Origin: Zygnema cylindricum
Taxonomy: Eukaryota; Streptophyta; Zygnematophyceae; Zygnematales; Zygnemataceae
Direction of reading: 5' to 3'
NCBI GenBank assembly: GCA_037447655.1
Contig: JBBHKE010002842.1
Coordinates: forward strand, 234,779 to 298,778
Length of the DNA stretch: 64,000 nucleotides
Made by a program: the position numbers and the translations under genes. The stretch's first letter is position 1; every line of letters starts with the position of its first letter. Below the pieces are notes generated by a model. The model was given only the letters and a program-made list of their open reading frames with translations, was not told the DNA's origin and did no database searches. This document shows positions 1 to 11,532 of this stretch, in pieces.

Positions 1-126
1 CAACGAGGCATTTAGATTGTTTGCTTTTCTGCTTGGGTAGCACTGGTTGCCATTGAAAGTGGGTTAGTGAATAACTATCTAGAAGCTTCCTGTACTATGT
101 AGTCCAATGGAGGACACAGAGTTTCA
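1..126 (+). repeat. 3' end of the 5' LTR of copia A (partial)
   Basis: Aligns with 7095-7219 and ends in the same TTTCA. The CA end is followed directly by a degenerate primer-binding site. Confidence 0.75.
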
Positions 127-140
127 GGTTATGAGCCCAC
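127..140 (+). other. Degenerate primer-binding site of copia A
   Basis: GGTTATGAGCCC lies immediately after the LTR end and resembles the TGGTATCAGAGC type complementary to initiator tRNA-Met. The minus-strand copia has GGTTATGGG at the same relative place (16801-16809). Confidence 0.5.
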
Positions 141-3100
141 CCTCTAGGGTGCCTACCTTCAATGGATCTAGGTTCATCTATTGGGAAGCCATGATGATGG
201 GAGCTTTGTGTGAAAAACGATACTGGGGTATCGTCAGTGGACAAGTGAAATGTCCACCTTCGGGAACTCCACCAGGATTTTGAGGAGTAAGGTTTCTTGT
301 TGCAACGGCTGCCTCAGTGGAGGAGGCACATGATGGGGACATCAGTGTGTCAGAAAAGGGGAAACGGAAGGAGACACCCCTTACTCCTATTGCCACAGTA
401 CCAGGAGCGGGGACCGTGAAGACCGCGGAGAACGATACTCAAATGTGGGAGGATGTAAACATGGCTGCCAAGAACTTCATTCTGAGGCACCTCACTCAAG
501 CTTTGGCCACCCCTCATCTTCACATTTACAAGGCCGAGGAGTTGTGGGTGAGTTTAGTGGAAATTTATAGAGCTGGAACCATTCAAGAGCTTTAGTTGGC
601 TGAGCAAAAGCTAGTGAGTTACACTTACAAAGGAGGAAAGATGTTAGATTACTGTAATGATCTCTCTTGTTTGTATATGGAGATGGAAAGTGCCGGGTGG
701 ACACGTACAATGAAAATGAAAGTTAACATCCTTATCATGAAGTTACCTGATGAGTGCGAAAACATAGTATACCCAGTACAACAAATGCCTGATAGTTCAT
801 GGAAATGGAACACAGTGGTCAAGATAATACTTGTGCAGGAAAACACAATGGAGATTAGGAGAGAAGAAACAGCATTCAAGCTCTAGCAAAAGGAAGTGGC
901 TGATGGGGGAAGGTCTTCAAGAAACCTTACAAAGGGGAAAGAGATCATTATGGGGGACCGAGCCCCCCAAAGGGTCTTTGTCATTATTGCAAAAAGGCGG
1001 GACACTTCATCGCAGATTCTGTCAAGCTGGTTGAGCTGAGGCACCAAGAGAACCGTGGAGGGGGTTCTTCCGGAGGGAAGAAAAAGGCACTTGTGGTTAC
1101 AAAAGTTACTGGAGAAACTAAGGATGAGTCCTCTGAGGAGGATGGGGAGCTTCTTCTTGACGAGAGTCTTGAGGAGAAAAAGATCCGTCGGAGACAAAAG
1201 TGTGCCATTGGAGCAATTCGGGAAGCTCCACAAGAAGGATGGGTTATCGACTCTGGTGCATCCATGCATATGTGTCGTGATAAAAAACACTTCACTAAGC
1301 TAAGAAAGATCCCTAATGTAGAGATAGAGTATGGGGATGGGAGAGTGGTTACTACAGATCTAGTGGGATCAGTAGATCTGAAAGTCTTAGTGGAGGGTGA
1401 GACTTCAATACTTACATTCTCAAATGTACTCAACATTCGTCAGCTAAGAAAAAATCTTGTCTCAACGTCTGTGTTAGATGACAAAGTGTTTGATACCTTC
1501 ACCAGAAATGGAGTCTTTAAAGCTAAGTATGGGGATGAAGTTTACTTCAGGCAGATAAGGGTAGCTAAGGAATGTTTAGGCTTAACCTGAGTAATGAAAA
1601 GAAGAATGCTTACTATGTTGGTGTTCCTAAGGTGATGATTTGGCATAAGCGGTTGGGGCATGTGCATTTTGATAGGTTAAGGGAAATGATAAAGCTTGGG
1701 ATAGTAGAAGGCATTCAGTTTGGGGATAATGAAATGATGGATGATTGTAGTGGTTGTGCTCAAGGTAAGGCTCACAGACTTCCCTTTCCCAAAGCCGCCA
1801 CATATAAAGGTGAGAAAGTGTTAGACTTGGTCCACACAGATATTTGGGGACCTGCAAAAGTTCCTTCGGTTGGAGGAAAGATGTTTATGATGACAATAAC
1901 CGATGACTGGTCTAGATACTCTAGAGTCTACTTTCTAAAAACAATGTCTAAAGCATCAACTTACTTCAAAGAATATAAAGCCTGGAGTGAGAAGTTACAT
2001 GAAACCCCCATTAAGTGGATAAGGAGTGATAATGGGGGGGAATATACCTCTAACCAGTTTGAGGAATATTTGAGAGATGAGGGAGTGCAGCACCAGAAAA
2101 CTATACCATAAAACCCGAAACAAAATGGGGTAGCTGAGAGGCTAAATCGAACACTAGGAGATAGTGCATGCAGTATGTTGGCAGACAAGAAAATAGGAAA
2201 GAGATTTTGGGCAAAAGCAATGAACTTTGCCAATTACATTAAGAATAAAGTCCTTACCTTAGCTGTAAAGGGAGTGACACCTTATGAGAGATGGGTTGGA
2301 AGGAAACCAGATATCTCACACCTCAAAGTATCCAGTAGCCAAGTTTACATTCTTGACACATATAGGAAAAACTGGAAACTAGATGCTAAGGGAAAACCTC
2401 GATACTTTGTGGGATATGATGAGGATGTCAAGGGATATAGAGTTTATGACTTAGCAAAGAAAGATATCATTCAGGTCAAACACCTAGTTGTCATGGATGA
2501 AGGGAAGTCATTTGACCCTTTCAAATATACAAAGAAGATAAGAATCAGATTTGAGTCCGAGAGTGAGGAGAACTCACTTGTTCCCGAAAAGGACACGAAT
2601 GAAACCTTGATTGCATATTCACGGGAGATCCAAGATACAGCAGACTTACCGAAAATCTCACATACTCATATGGATTGCGAGGAGATAGAAGAAGTGGGAC
2701 CAGAATCAGCTCCCATGGACAAGGGAGCCGATGAGATAGTGAGGAGAAATCTAAGACTTCCATCCATTCTAGCTTCAAAGTTTGAGGGAGGAAGAAGGAG
2801 CAGCAAAAGGATACAAGAAAAATAGGCCACTCATAAGGTAACTAAGTTATCTCACCCAGATGAGCCTCGGTCTTACTCGGAGGCAGTAAAAAGTCTTGAG
2901 AAAGAAAGGTGGATCAGAGCCATAAATTATGAGATAGCTTCGATCATGGAAGCAAATACTTGGGAGCTAACGGATTGTCCTCCAGACAAAAAACTTATTG
3001 GGTGTAAATGGGTATTTAAAGTAAAACTGAACCTAGATAATACCATTGAAAGATATAAGGCTCGATTGGTAGCGAAAGGGTTTACCAAAAATAAAGGGAT

Positions 3101-4060
3101 TGACTATGAGGAGACTTTTGCTCTTGTTATTCGGTTCCATCAGTAAGGATTCTCCTTAGTTTGGCAACAGCGGAAGACATGGAAATCCACTAGATGGACA
3201 TTAAGACTGCTTTTTTTAATGGTGAGTTAGAGGAAGAAATTTTCATGAGGCATCCCGAGGGGTTCGTGGAGGCAGGAAAAGAGAGCAACGTCTGCAAGCT
3301 CATAAAGTCCTTATATGGAGTGAAGCAGACTCCTCAACACTTGAATAACAAACAAGATGAGTTTCTCACTTGTTTGGGATATATCCTGATTAGCTCTGAC
3401 CATTCTATCTATATGTTTGAAGATGAGAATGGTGTCATATTTATTGCAATTTATGTGGATAATTTGCTTGTATTGAGTAAGTCTTACGATAAGATCAATA
3501 AGCTAAAGAAAGATCTTAGAAGCAGATTTGATATAAAGGATTTACGGGAGGCAAGATATATTTTGGGGATTCAAATGGAGAGAGATAGGGGAAGAAGATT
3601 ATGAGACTAACTCTGAAAGAAACAATAGGTAAAATGCATGAGAAATTTCATATGGAAAATGCTAACAGTTGTACCACTCCCATGGACATGGAAAAAGTAA
3701 GTGATGGAAATGTAGGAGGAGTGATGATCTTAGATGATCAGATGAGTCCAGAGGAGAGAGAGTTTATGAAGTCTATCCCTTATAGACAGGTCGTAGGAAG
3801 TTTAATCTATTTTATGAACTGTACCAGGCCGGACATAGCGGCAGCAGTTGGAGTACTCAGTAGGAGTCTTAATGATCCTAGGAAGAGATACTAGGAGGCA
3901 ACCAAGAGAGTTATGAGATATTTGGTAGGAACAAGAGAGTTATGGTTGCATTTGGGAGGGGAGCACACTGACATCACTACTGGGAGTGATGCCAGTTATG
4001 GGAATGCACCTATGAGATGATGCACTTCTGGGTATGTGTTGTATGTTGGGGAAGGTGCAC
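133..4060 (+). pseudogene. copia A gag-pol remnant (gag, protease, integrase, RT, start of RNase H)
   Basis: Gag-like sequence runs from about 148 to 970. A zinc knuckle at 979-1020 keeps C-x2-C-x4-H but its last Cys is Ser (TCT 1018-1020). The protease motif DSGAS at 1249-1263 is intact. The integrase HHCC region (about 1630-1800) and core follow, with HTDIWGP, RSDNGGEY and QNGVAERLNRT visible, interrupted by a stop at 2109. RT starts near 2940 and is broken by a frameshift near 3140. The RT catalytic YVDD is YVDN, with Asn at 3461-3463, a single G-to-A step. RNase H opens at about 3960 and stops at the 4060 junction. This is a dead polyprotein gene, with transition-type damage typical of silenced elements. 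Confidence 0.85.
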
Positions 4061-4342
4061 TCTCTTAGCTACCTCCCAATCCCTCTTAGTGGGAGCATTT
4101 AGACTTCTACTCAGCACTCCTACAGCTGCAGCTAAATCCGGCCGGGTACAATTCATAAAATAGATTAGACTTCCCACTACTTGCCAGTAAGGAATAGTCT
4201 GCATGAACTTCTGTTCTTCAGGAGATAATTCCTCGTCCAAGACTATGACTCCTTCTTCCTCACTCCCCTCACTTTTCTTCTTCAACTCCTTTAGAGTTCT
4301 AGAACTATTAGCTTTATCCATCTGAATTTTTTCAAGCATGTT
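4061..4342 (-). pseudogene. Inverted copia RT C-terminal fragment
   Basis: Read on the minus strand this encodes the end of a copia RT domain (PYWQVVGSLIYFMNCTRPD is clear), equivalent to the plus-strand stretch at about 3640-3900. It sits exactly where the middle of RNase H should be: the plus strand enters with SGYVLYVGEGA before 4060 and leaves with REKVENK after 4343. Short shared CTCT/AGAG bases lie at both junctions. An inversion with deletion, or a template switch, would produce this. Confidence 0.75.
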
Positions 4343-4503
4343 CCGTAGAGAGAAAGTAGAAAACAAAATAATCAGTTTGGAGTATCGACCAGATAGTGAG
4401 ATGGTAGCAGATATGATGACCAAACCTGTGCTTTCCCCTAAGCTAATTTTCTGCAGGGAGAAGTGTGGTATGAAATTATATATTGACTAGAAAATAAGGG
4501 GAG
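4343..4503 (+). pseudogene. copia B RNase H C-terminus and polypurine tract
   Basis: Encodes REKVENK through MVADMMTKP and ends in stop TAG at 4488-4490, followed by the purine-rich AAAATAAGGGGAG just before the LTR. It is closer to the fragment at 28400-28550 than to 6030-6166, so I assign it to a second copia (B). Confidence 0.7.
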
Positions 4504-4717
4504 TGTAGAAATTAATGGTCCTTTAAAGTATTTTCTATGTCTAAATAGAAATATAGAAAGAAGCCGAGGCAGTCTACCTCTAACTTCTCTCTCCAACTGT
4601 CAAACTTGTCGCAGTCACTAAGAAATTGGAGAGGAAGCTAGAGCCATGGCTACCTAGGCTATCCTGAGGTATACGACAAATATATATTAGGGGTTTATTC
4701 AATGAAAAGATATGTGC

Positions 4718-4795
4718 CGGCCACAGGATTTGATCGTGGTACCTACCGGACGGCAGGCAGCCGGTAGCCGGTAGCCTTAGCCGTTAAGTCTTGAA
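4718..4795 (-). other. tRNA-like module inside copia B LTR (antisense)
   Basis: On the minus strand, ACGGCTAAGGCTACC resembles a pol III A box and CACGATCAAATCCTGTG resembles a T-arm with B box (consensus GGTTCGANTCC). The B-box match is partial. Confidence 0.45.
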
Positions 4796-4923
4796 GTAGT
4801 GTTAAATACTCTATGGTTTGATAATTAATTAAACATTAATACGTAGGATAATTCATTTAACTAAAATTGTTTACGGGATACATGAAACCGGTAGTGTAAA
4901 AGTACGGATTAGAGTACGGATAA

Positions 4924-4971
4924 GAAATGAATACCGCGCATTGATTTCTTAAGCGAAACGAATACCGCGCA
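4924..4971 (+). promoter_or_regulatory. Paired 17-bp LTR motif, copia B
   Basis: GAAATGAATACCGCGCA at 4924 and GAAACGAATACCGCGCA at 4955 are direct repeats 31 bp apart. The same pair with 31-32 bp spacing occurs in all four A/B-type LTRs of the window. Confidence 0.5.
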
Positions 4972-5552
4972 TGTATTTATTACGTCTGCGATTAAAAGTG
5001 AATTTAATCGGACGGCGTGAATTAGCGCCGAGATCGCGGAAGAAGATTTTGGCGGTTTGTGGTCATCGCCACATCGAATGACACGTGGCGAAAATACATT
5101 GGATCGTGGTATCTCCTAAGATTACGGCACCGAATCCGGATATGACATGTGTTGACATTAAGGCTTTGTCGTACATTATCCGTATATAAAGTACACCGGC
5201 AACTCTACTTTTGTGTACGGAACTGTAATCTAATTGGCTCCGAACATCAGTAGATAGAGTCTGTGAGAGAGACAGGACTTAGAAAAATTAGGAGATAGGA
5301 TCCCCATTCCAAGAAAGCTTCTGTACAAAAGGTCAACTTTGACCCTCCATAACTTACTGCTCAGGGGAGCAAATTCAGATGTTATTTTGCTATAAAATCA
5401 AGGGAGTCTTTCCTTTAAAGGGGTGAAGAGGGTCAGAGGTTTTGACTGTCAGGGTGGCAGTTGTTCTTGCTGAAACACAAAGGGGTCAGGGTTATCTTAG
5501 AGGCTACTTGAAGCTGTCCACTCTGAGGACTTATGGAGGTCTCAAAGGGTCA

Positions 5553-5677
5553 TAATGGGGTTAAAACTGTCAACGGGCTAATCATTTGGGTTTATATCAA
5601 GTTCGAGTCGGCACTATCTAGATTAGCTTCTTTTGATCTGCGAATTCTGTGTGGCAATTGAGCCCATAGAATTTCAG
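5553..5677. other. Short unassigned spacer
   Basis: About 125 bases between the copia B LTR and the resumed copia A RNase H. I see no coding or repeat signal. Confidence 0.4.
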
Positions 5678-6166
5678 GGAGCACACTGATATCACCACTT
5701 GGAGTGATGCCAGTTATGGGGATGCACCTATGAGAATATGCACTTCTGGATATGTTTTGTATGTGGGGGAAGGTGCTTGGTGTTGGAGCAGTTAGCAACA
5801 AAAGGTGGTTGCTCAGTCTAATATGGAGGCTCAGTATATGGCGTCTTCTTCTGCTGTAAAAGAACTAATGTGGGTGAAGTCATTGTTGCAAGAATTGGGA
5901 TATATGAAGGAGGGAGTACATAAAGTCTTTTGCGATAATCAAGTTGCAATTGCAATTGCAGCCAATCCAAAACACCATTTCAAAGCAAAACATATGGACA
6001 TAAGATTAAGCTTCGTGAGAGAAAAAGTTGAAAATAAAATTTTAAATCTTGTGTATAGACCTGATGAAGAAATGGTGGTTGACATGATGACCAAACTTGT
6101 GCCCTCTCCTAAATTGAAATATTGTCGAGAAAAATGCGGGTTAAAAGAAAAATTAAAATTAGACTA
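5678..6166 (+). pseudogene. copia A RNase H 3' part
   Basis: Encodes TWSDASYGDAP onward, with one TAG at about 5788, then MASSSAVKELMWVKSLLQEL, FCDNQ and DMMTKL, ending TAG at 6165-6167. RNase H residues D (WSDAS), E (MEAQYMA) and D (FCDNQ) are visible. A purine tract (AAAATAAAGGGAG) then leads into the LTR at 6181. Confidence 0.8.
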
Positions 6167-6385
6167 GAAAATAAAGGGAGTGTTGAAATTAATAGATTTC
6201 TAGAGTATTTTCTAGGTTTATATATGTTAGTATAAAAGGAAAAGAAAAGGACGGACAGCCTACCTCCACCTCCTCTCTCTAGCCCCCATACTTGTTCTAG
6301 TCACTGAAGGATAGAGAGGGTGGTTGATCCATAGCTGCGTTAGTTCAACAAGCAATTATTTTTAGTAGGTTACTAAAAATATACC

Positions 6386-6468
6386 TGACGGACCCGAGAT
6401 TTGATCCCGGTACCTGCCGCCCGTCAAGTTGGCCGATAGCGGTCAGCTTTATCCTATTAGACTAGGAC
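6386..6468 (-). other. tRNA-like module inside copia A LTR (antisense)
   Basis: On the minus strand, TAGTCTAATAGGATAAAGCT resembles the D-arm of plant tRNA-Arg. CCGGGATCAAATCTCGG forms a five-pair T-arm stem with a 7-base loop. I see no proper acceptor stem. Confidence 0.5.
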
Positions 6469-6594
6469 CAATGCTAAATGCTATAGTATGTGATAGATAT
6501 ATATTTATTTAGGAGGGAACAAATTCATTTGACTGAAACTCTATACGGCATACATAGATACAGTTTTATAACGTACAAAGTACGATACTACTTT

Positions 6595-6643
6595 GAAACG
6601 GATACCGCGCATTAAGTTTCGACAGGGAAACAAACATCGCGCA
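6595..6643 (+). promoter_or_regulatory. Paired 17-bp LTR motif, copia A
   Basis: GAAACGGATACCGCGCA at 6595 and GAAACAAACATCGCGCA at 6627, spacing 32 bp. Confidence 0.5.
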
Positions 6644-7219
6644 AGTATTTATAACGGCCGAGATTGCATTTCGAGTCGAATCCAACGGCGCACATCATGG
6701 CCGAAATTCCGAAATGGTAACTTTGGCATTTGGTGACGTGGCATAATCTGGCGCCACGTGGATAGATAACATTCGATCACGGGAATTCCGAGGAATGTAC
6801 GGACAAGTGAAAAATGGACACGCGTCCGCTTAATGGCCTTCTCTTACAAAGGTCGTACAAAAAGTACATCGACAGTAGTACTTTTATGTACTGTACAATA
6901 TTCCAATTGGTTCGTACAGTTAGTAGATAGGGGTTGTGAGAGGGAGCTAGGACTTAGAAAAATCTGGTAGATGGTCTTCTCTCTCTTTGAGAGGATGTAT
7001 AAAATTGGCATTTTTGCCAGCTTATAACTTATCGCCTGGTTGGGCGTTTTCAGAGATTCTTTTTCCTACAGACTCAGGAGAGTCCAGGCTGCACAAAGGT
7101 GCACTGAGATTGTTTGCTTGTTTGCTTGGGTTGCAGTGGTTGCCATTGAAAGTGGGTTAGTTAATAACTATCTAGAAGCTTCATGTACTCAGTCGTCCAA
7201 TGGAGGACACAGAGTTTCA

Positions 7220-8457
7220 CTATGTGACTTTGTTGTTGCTACGAGGGTATCCTTAAAGGTGGCTGTTGTGAATTGTGGAGTGTTGTGAAGTATTTTGTTT
7301 CATTTACATCACCAAACACCGCCTGCAACAACTTCACCACCTATATCGTCAACAACTTCCAGTGTCCGTGATTTCCAAAGCTCACCAGAGTCTCCCCTAG
7401 AATGTGGATAACATCATGAAGCCTCATCTAGCCAACTTGGGAAGAGAAGTTTTGGTAGTGGTGGGGTGGCCATGTCAAGGATACTCTCTAGCCGGACAAG
7501 GAAAAGGGCATCAAAACCTGAGGAGTAAATCATTTTTTACAATGGTACAGTTAATCTCATGGGTACAACAACACTAGAACACACGAGTGGGGTACGTTTT
7601 GGAAAATGTTCACCAAGGAGATGATCAAAGAAAAGAGATGACCACCAGCTAGAATCAGGTTACCCAGATTTTAGGGGCTCCATTGGTCTTTGATGCAACA
7701 CAAATGGGATCCCGGGCACAAAGAGTTAAAGCTTATTGGACCAATTTGATCGCGCTTTGCGTCCTGAAGAAAATCTTGGAGAAGCACATCCCAGACCCTC
7801 ACAATTCTGAGTAGGAGATCCTCGGAAAAGGGCAAATGGCAACACCAGTGACAAAAGTCGATCGTTCCCCGTTCTTCCGGTGCAACAAGCTAAGAGTTCC
7901 TTGCTGAGCCCTTTCTACGTTGGTTTCTTTTCCTCAGAGCCATGCATATCGCAAAAAAGCAACGAGAATGATCTTCAATAATGCAACGAAAACTAAATCG
8001 ACACCAACAATTGTAGAACTAGAACAAGCCATTGGATTCTATCTAGAAACGAGAGCCGCACTAAGTATTTCACACCTCCAATGGTGCATCTTAATAGAGC
8101 AGATCATGGATTTGAATCCCATCACATGGGTCATAAAACATGCTCTTGCATTTTCCAATCTCCAGTCCTCAAAATCTCGAACGAATTAATTGTTGGCAAT
8201 GCAAGCAACTTTGCAGCTTGAGGGGGGAGAAGAAGGAGAAAAAATTACATTCCACACCCGAGGGTTTCTCTAGTGGGGGGGAGCGATGGTTCAGAAAGGG
8301 ATAGCTTAGTGGAAGTTGTCAGCAGTAGCGTCCTAGCAGCAAGGGGGAAAGTGGACCCACAGGTGGGACTGGAATTCGATATCACACGCTGGAGCTGACC
8401 ATTGAAGCCAAGGTGGCGGTTGAGCCAAAAAAATGGATTAGACCTTGGGGGAAAAAA
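7220..8457 (+). other. Unresolved stretch before gypsy pol
   Basis: By position this should hold the gag and protease of the Ty3/gypsy element. I find no recognisable zinc knuckle or protease motif and no long consistent frame. It may be a decayed gag region or unrelated sequence. Confidence 0.3.
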
Positions 8458-11400
8458 TGGATTCTCAGCAGAAGGCCCAACTCTCAGAACTTTTGGCAAA
8501 AAATAAGCAGGTGTTCTTTGGTCAGACACACATGTCGGTATCTACAAAGGGACTCCTTTCCAAATCGACCTAACAAATGAGCCGGCGACTGTTAGGCAGG
8601 AGAAGTATCTCTCAGCTTGAAAGAGAAGGAGTTCATCACGGCCAAATTCCAAACCTTGGTAGCAGCTGGAAAAGTTCAAAAGAGTACCGGACTCCACGAA
8701 TTTGCTTCTCATTTTTCTCCAACAGTTCTTCCTCCCAACAAGGATCTGTTTGGGAAAACTGTAGATTTCCGGATGTGCATTAATTATCGAATGCTGAACT
8801 CTACAACTATTTCCCACTGGTATCCGATGCAAACTCCGGAAGAGATTTTCGACTCTCTTGCTGGTGCCACCATTTACTACACTTTGGACATGAAGAACAA
8901 TTTTCATCAAATTGCAATAGAACCGAAGCACCGGGAGAGGACTGCTTTTTGGGCAAGTTCTTGGTTGAATGAATGGATTTACATGCCCTTCGGGCTGAAG
9001 AATGCACCGGCCGAATTCCAATAGGCAATGGACGAGGCCCTTCGAGGAATTGATTATGCCCGGTGCTTCATTGATGATGTCATCATCTTCCCCAAAACCT
9101 TTGACGAACACCTTGAGCACGTCCAAATTGTCATCCGAGCCCTCTAAGCAGCGGGCTTGAAATGCCACCTGGGCAAAGGTATTTTTGGGGTGCACAAAAT
9201 TTTTACCTCGGACATGAAGTGACACTCAAGACACTCGGCCCCCATATGGTCAAGGTGACGGCCTTTGACGCGCTTCCTTCACCACATGACATCTCGGTCC
9301 TTCGAACATTTCTTTGACCGACAAACTATTACTGGAGGTTCATCCCGAGTTCAGTAGTCACGCCGTGCCTCTGAATCATATGCTGCGGAATGACCAAGAG
9401 TGGTAGTGGGCCGAAAAATAGTATATTGCCTTCCAGTTCTTAAAGGATTCGTTGAAACAGCAACCCGTGCTCTGGACGCATGATCACCAAAAACCTTTCC
9501 TCTTTTACATTGATTAGGGTAGGTTTGGATTGGGGGCAGTTTTGGCTCAAATTGATTACGTTAGAGTTGAGTTTGTGGTGGCTTACGCCAGCAGGGGTAA
9601 CAACATGGCGGAGGGAAACTACAGCAGTTACCATGGAGAGCTCTTTGCAACTATTTAGGAAATCTAACATTTCCAGCCCTATTTATACAATGTCATTTTC
9701 ACACTTATTACGGACCATCAACCTCTCAAATGGATTATGGATAACAATAAGTTAATTGGCAAACTCGCCAGATGGGTTTTAATCCTGCAGGAATATGATT
9801 TCAATATTATCCACCGGGCAAGGGAAATCCACGCGAATGCCAACGGACTTAGTCGAAATATCGATCCTTCCACGCTGGACTGTACCGGCGCACGGCACGA
9901 TGAGGACCCGGAGATCAATTTGGGGATTATTAGAGCCTCGTCTGCTTTTATATGGCTTCCCCAATGTGGGGGGGGAATTGTCGACTTATGCGGTAGACGT
10001 GGAGGGGCAAGCGCCAATAGGAGTTGGAAGGAAGGATATTTCGAATGACCGTGACTCTCTCCAATCCATCTAATAGGGATCCCCTCTCTCCCATCTTGCT
10101 AGAGTTCAATTGTCCCGTGTTCACACCCGGATGGCGGCGTATGACTTCGACCGAGGCATTATCCTCCGCAAATGGGCGGACGGAACAGGAAAAGTGGTTC
10201 CTCCCGCGTCATATCGAGAAACTCTGATCACTCTACTTCATCAGCAATGCGGACACTTCGAGCAGAAAAGGACTACTTCCTTAGTTGCGTGATCTTATTG
10301 GTGGCACGGGTTGCAGACCCAGGTTAACCAAATCGTACAGACATGCCATTTTTGTGACCGAGTCAAAGTAGCTTTTGACAAAAAAAGCGGGACAGATTTT
10401 CATTGGCTGCCTATCCGAGGAATGTTTTATCGATGGTCTCTATACCTTTTGGGACCTCTTCCAAACAGCAGGCGGGGGAACCGCTTCGTGCTGGTCATGA
10501 TCGAACATTTTTCCAAATCGATTGAGTTGGTGGTGTTACCCCGGAAGAAGTCTAAGGGAATTGCAAACCCTTTTTTGCAAAGGGTGTTATCACAATTTGG
10601 GGCTCCAACAGAAGTTTTAACCAACCAAGGCTCTAAATTTGCCGGAGAATTTTCAAACCTCCTAGAAAAATGCCTCATTGACCATCAATAAACCAGCCTT
10701 GACCACCCACAAGCTGACGGTCTAGCCAAAAGGTGCGTATAAACAATGAAATGGTCACTACGAAAATATGCGGTTCAATAAAATTTGGGGGAGTGGGACC
10801 GAAGGGTGCCTTCTATTGCCATAGGATACAGGTTCAGCATGCATGCTTCTCTCAACTTCTATAGCCTTTACTTCATCTTATTTGGACGACTTCCCATCTT
10901 GCCCGGCGAGGCATCGGCTCAGGTGGTAGTCCTCTCAAAGATGGATAACCAAGGGACTGTCGAAAAACTGATCACCGAGATAGATAAAGTATTACACCGA
11001 GAGATGCCACTCGCCATGGGAATTTACAGGCAGCTCAACAACGGGATCAGTTGTGGTATTTTCAACCCCGGAGCGGAAAATATGTGTTAAGGCAACAGCG
11101 AATTTTACCCGAGGACTTTGTACATCAGATGCAACAGAAAAAGGACACGCTCGATATTTCTCTCAAGCGAGTAATTTTGAAAATGGTGGAAGTTTCTAAT
11201 AAAGGGGTTCTCACCTTCGAGGGGAAGGATGGCCGAAAAATTAAAGAGAATCACATCAATGTGGCCCCTTGTCATCTTCGGGGATTGGAGTACGAACCCA
11301 CTTTCCACTTGACTTACTTTGCCAATCCTCCTTTTTATTCATCAGCATGCAATTTGTCCTCTCAGCTAGGAAACATCTTGGCCTGCAATCAGTGCGGTCA

Positions 11401-11510
11401 GTGTTGGCATCGAGCCTGTCTCCCCTCCTCGTGAGAGCCACGTCCTCCATCCTCCAAAACATGGTTTTGCGAGAACTGCAATTGGGCGGCTAATTATTTT
11501 ATGTCTTAGT
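8458..11510 (+). pseudogene. Ty3/gypsy pol remnant with C-terminal PHD-type finger
   Basis: The order RT, RNase H, integrase is Ty3/gypsy. RT (about 8460-9230) shows VDFRMCINYRMLN, LDMKNNFHQI, MPFGLKNAPAEFQ and catalytic FIDD at about 9070. RNase H follows (YSSYHGELFA, ITDHQPLKWIM). The integrase zinc region is at 10230-10360 with CHFCDR. All three catalytic acids of the integrase core are replaced: Tyr at 10443-10445 (WSLYLLGPL), Asn at 10623-10625 (LTNQGSKF) and Lys at 10728-10730 (DGLAKR). An integrase tail (about 10790-11330) continues in one frame into a PHD-like finger. Frameshifts and stops are spread throughout. Confidence 0.85.
11339..11491 (+). other. PHD-finger-like domain fused to gypsy pol (broken by a stop)
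   Basis: In the frame of the integrase tail I read Cys at 11348-11350, then CNQCGQCWHRACL, then after a TGA (11431-11433) TWFCENC at 11459-11479. This gives C-x11-C-x2-C-x4-H-x2-C and W-x-C-x2-C, the second half of a PHD finger including the Trp two residues before the seventh ligand. The first Cys of the usual C-x2-C appears as Ser. PHD fingers commonly bind histone H3 tails, so a role in targeting integration is inferred by analogy with chromodomains of chromoviruses. Confidence 0.65.
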
Positions 11511-11532
11511 CATAGTTGACTAAGAGGGGGGT

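Larger units (their letters stand above)
4504..5552 (+). repeat. LTR of copia B, about 1049 bp
   Basis: Starts TGTAGAAATTAA after the purine tract and ends TCA before TAATGGGG, which sits where the other copies have the primer site. It matches the LTR at 28556-29581 along its length (for example 5270-5545 with 29300-29575). TATATAAA at 5183-5190 is a plausible TATA box. It contains the antisense tRNA-like module, the paired 17-bp motif and a CACGTG near 5090. Confidence 0.75.
1..7219 (+). mobile_element. Ty1/copia element A, decayed composite, 5' end outside window
   Basis: The first 126 bases match the last 125 or so bases of the LTR at 6181-7219 at roughly 90 percent by eye, so 1-7219 reads as one old element whose 5' LTR starts before the window. 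The order gag, protease, integrase, RT, RNase H is that of Ty1/copia. The interior is rearranged: RNase H is cut at 4060, followed by an inverted RT piece and part of another copia with its LTR (4504-5552), and RNase H sequence resumes at about 5678. Many stops and frameshifts mean it cannot be autonomous. Whether 1-4060 and 5678-7219 were once one copy is inference: the overlapping stretches 3961-4060 and 5678-5777 are similar but not identical. Confidence 0.8.
6181..7219 (+). repeat. 3' LTR of copia A, 1039 bp
   Basis: Begins TGTTGAAATTAA after the purine tract and ends GAGTTTCA. The last 125 bp equal the window start. It carries the antisense tRNA-like module (6386-6468), the paired 17-bp motif (6595-6643) and CACGTG near 6757. 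No clear TATA box remains. Confidence 0.8.
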
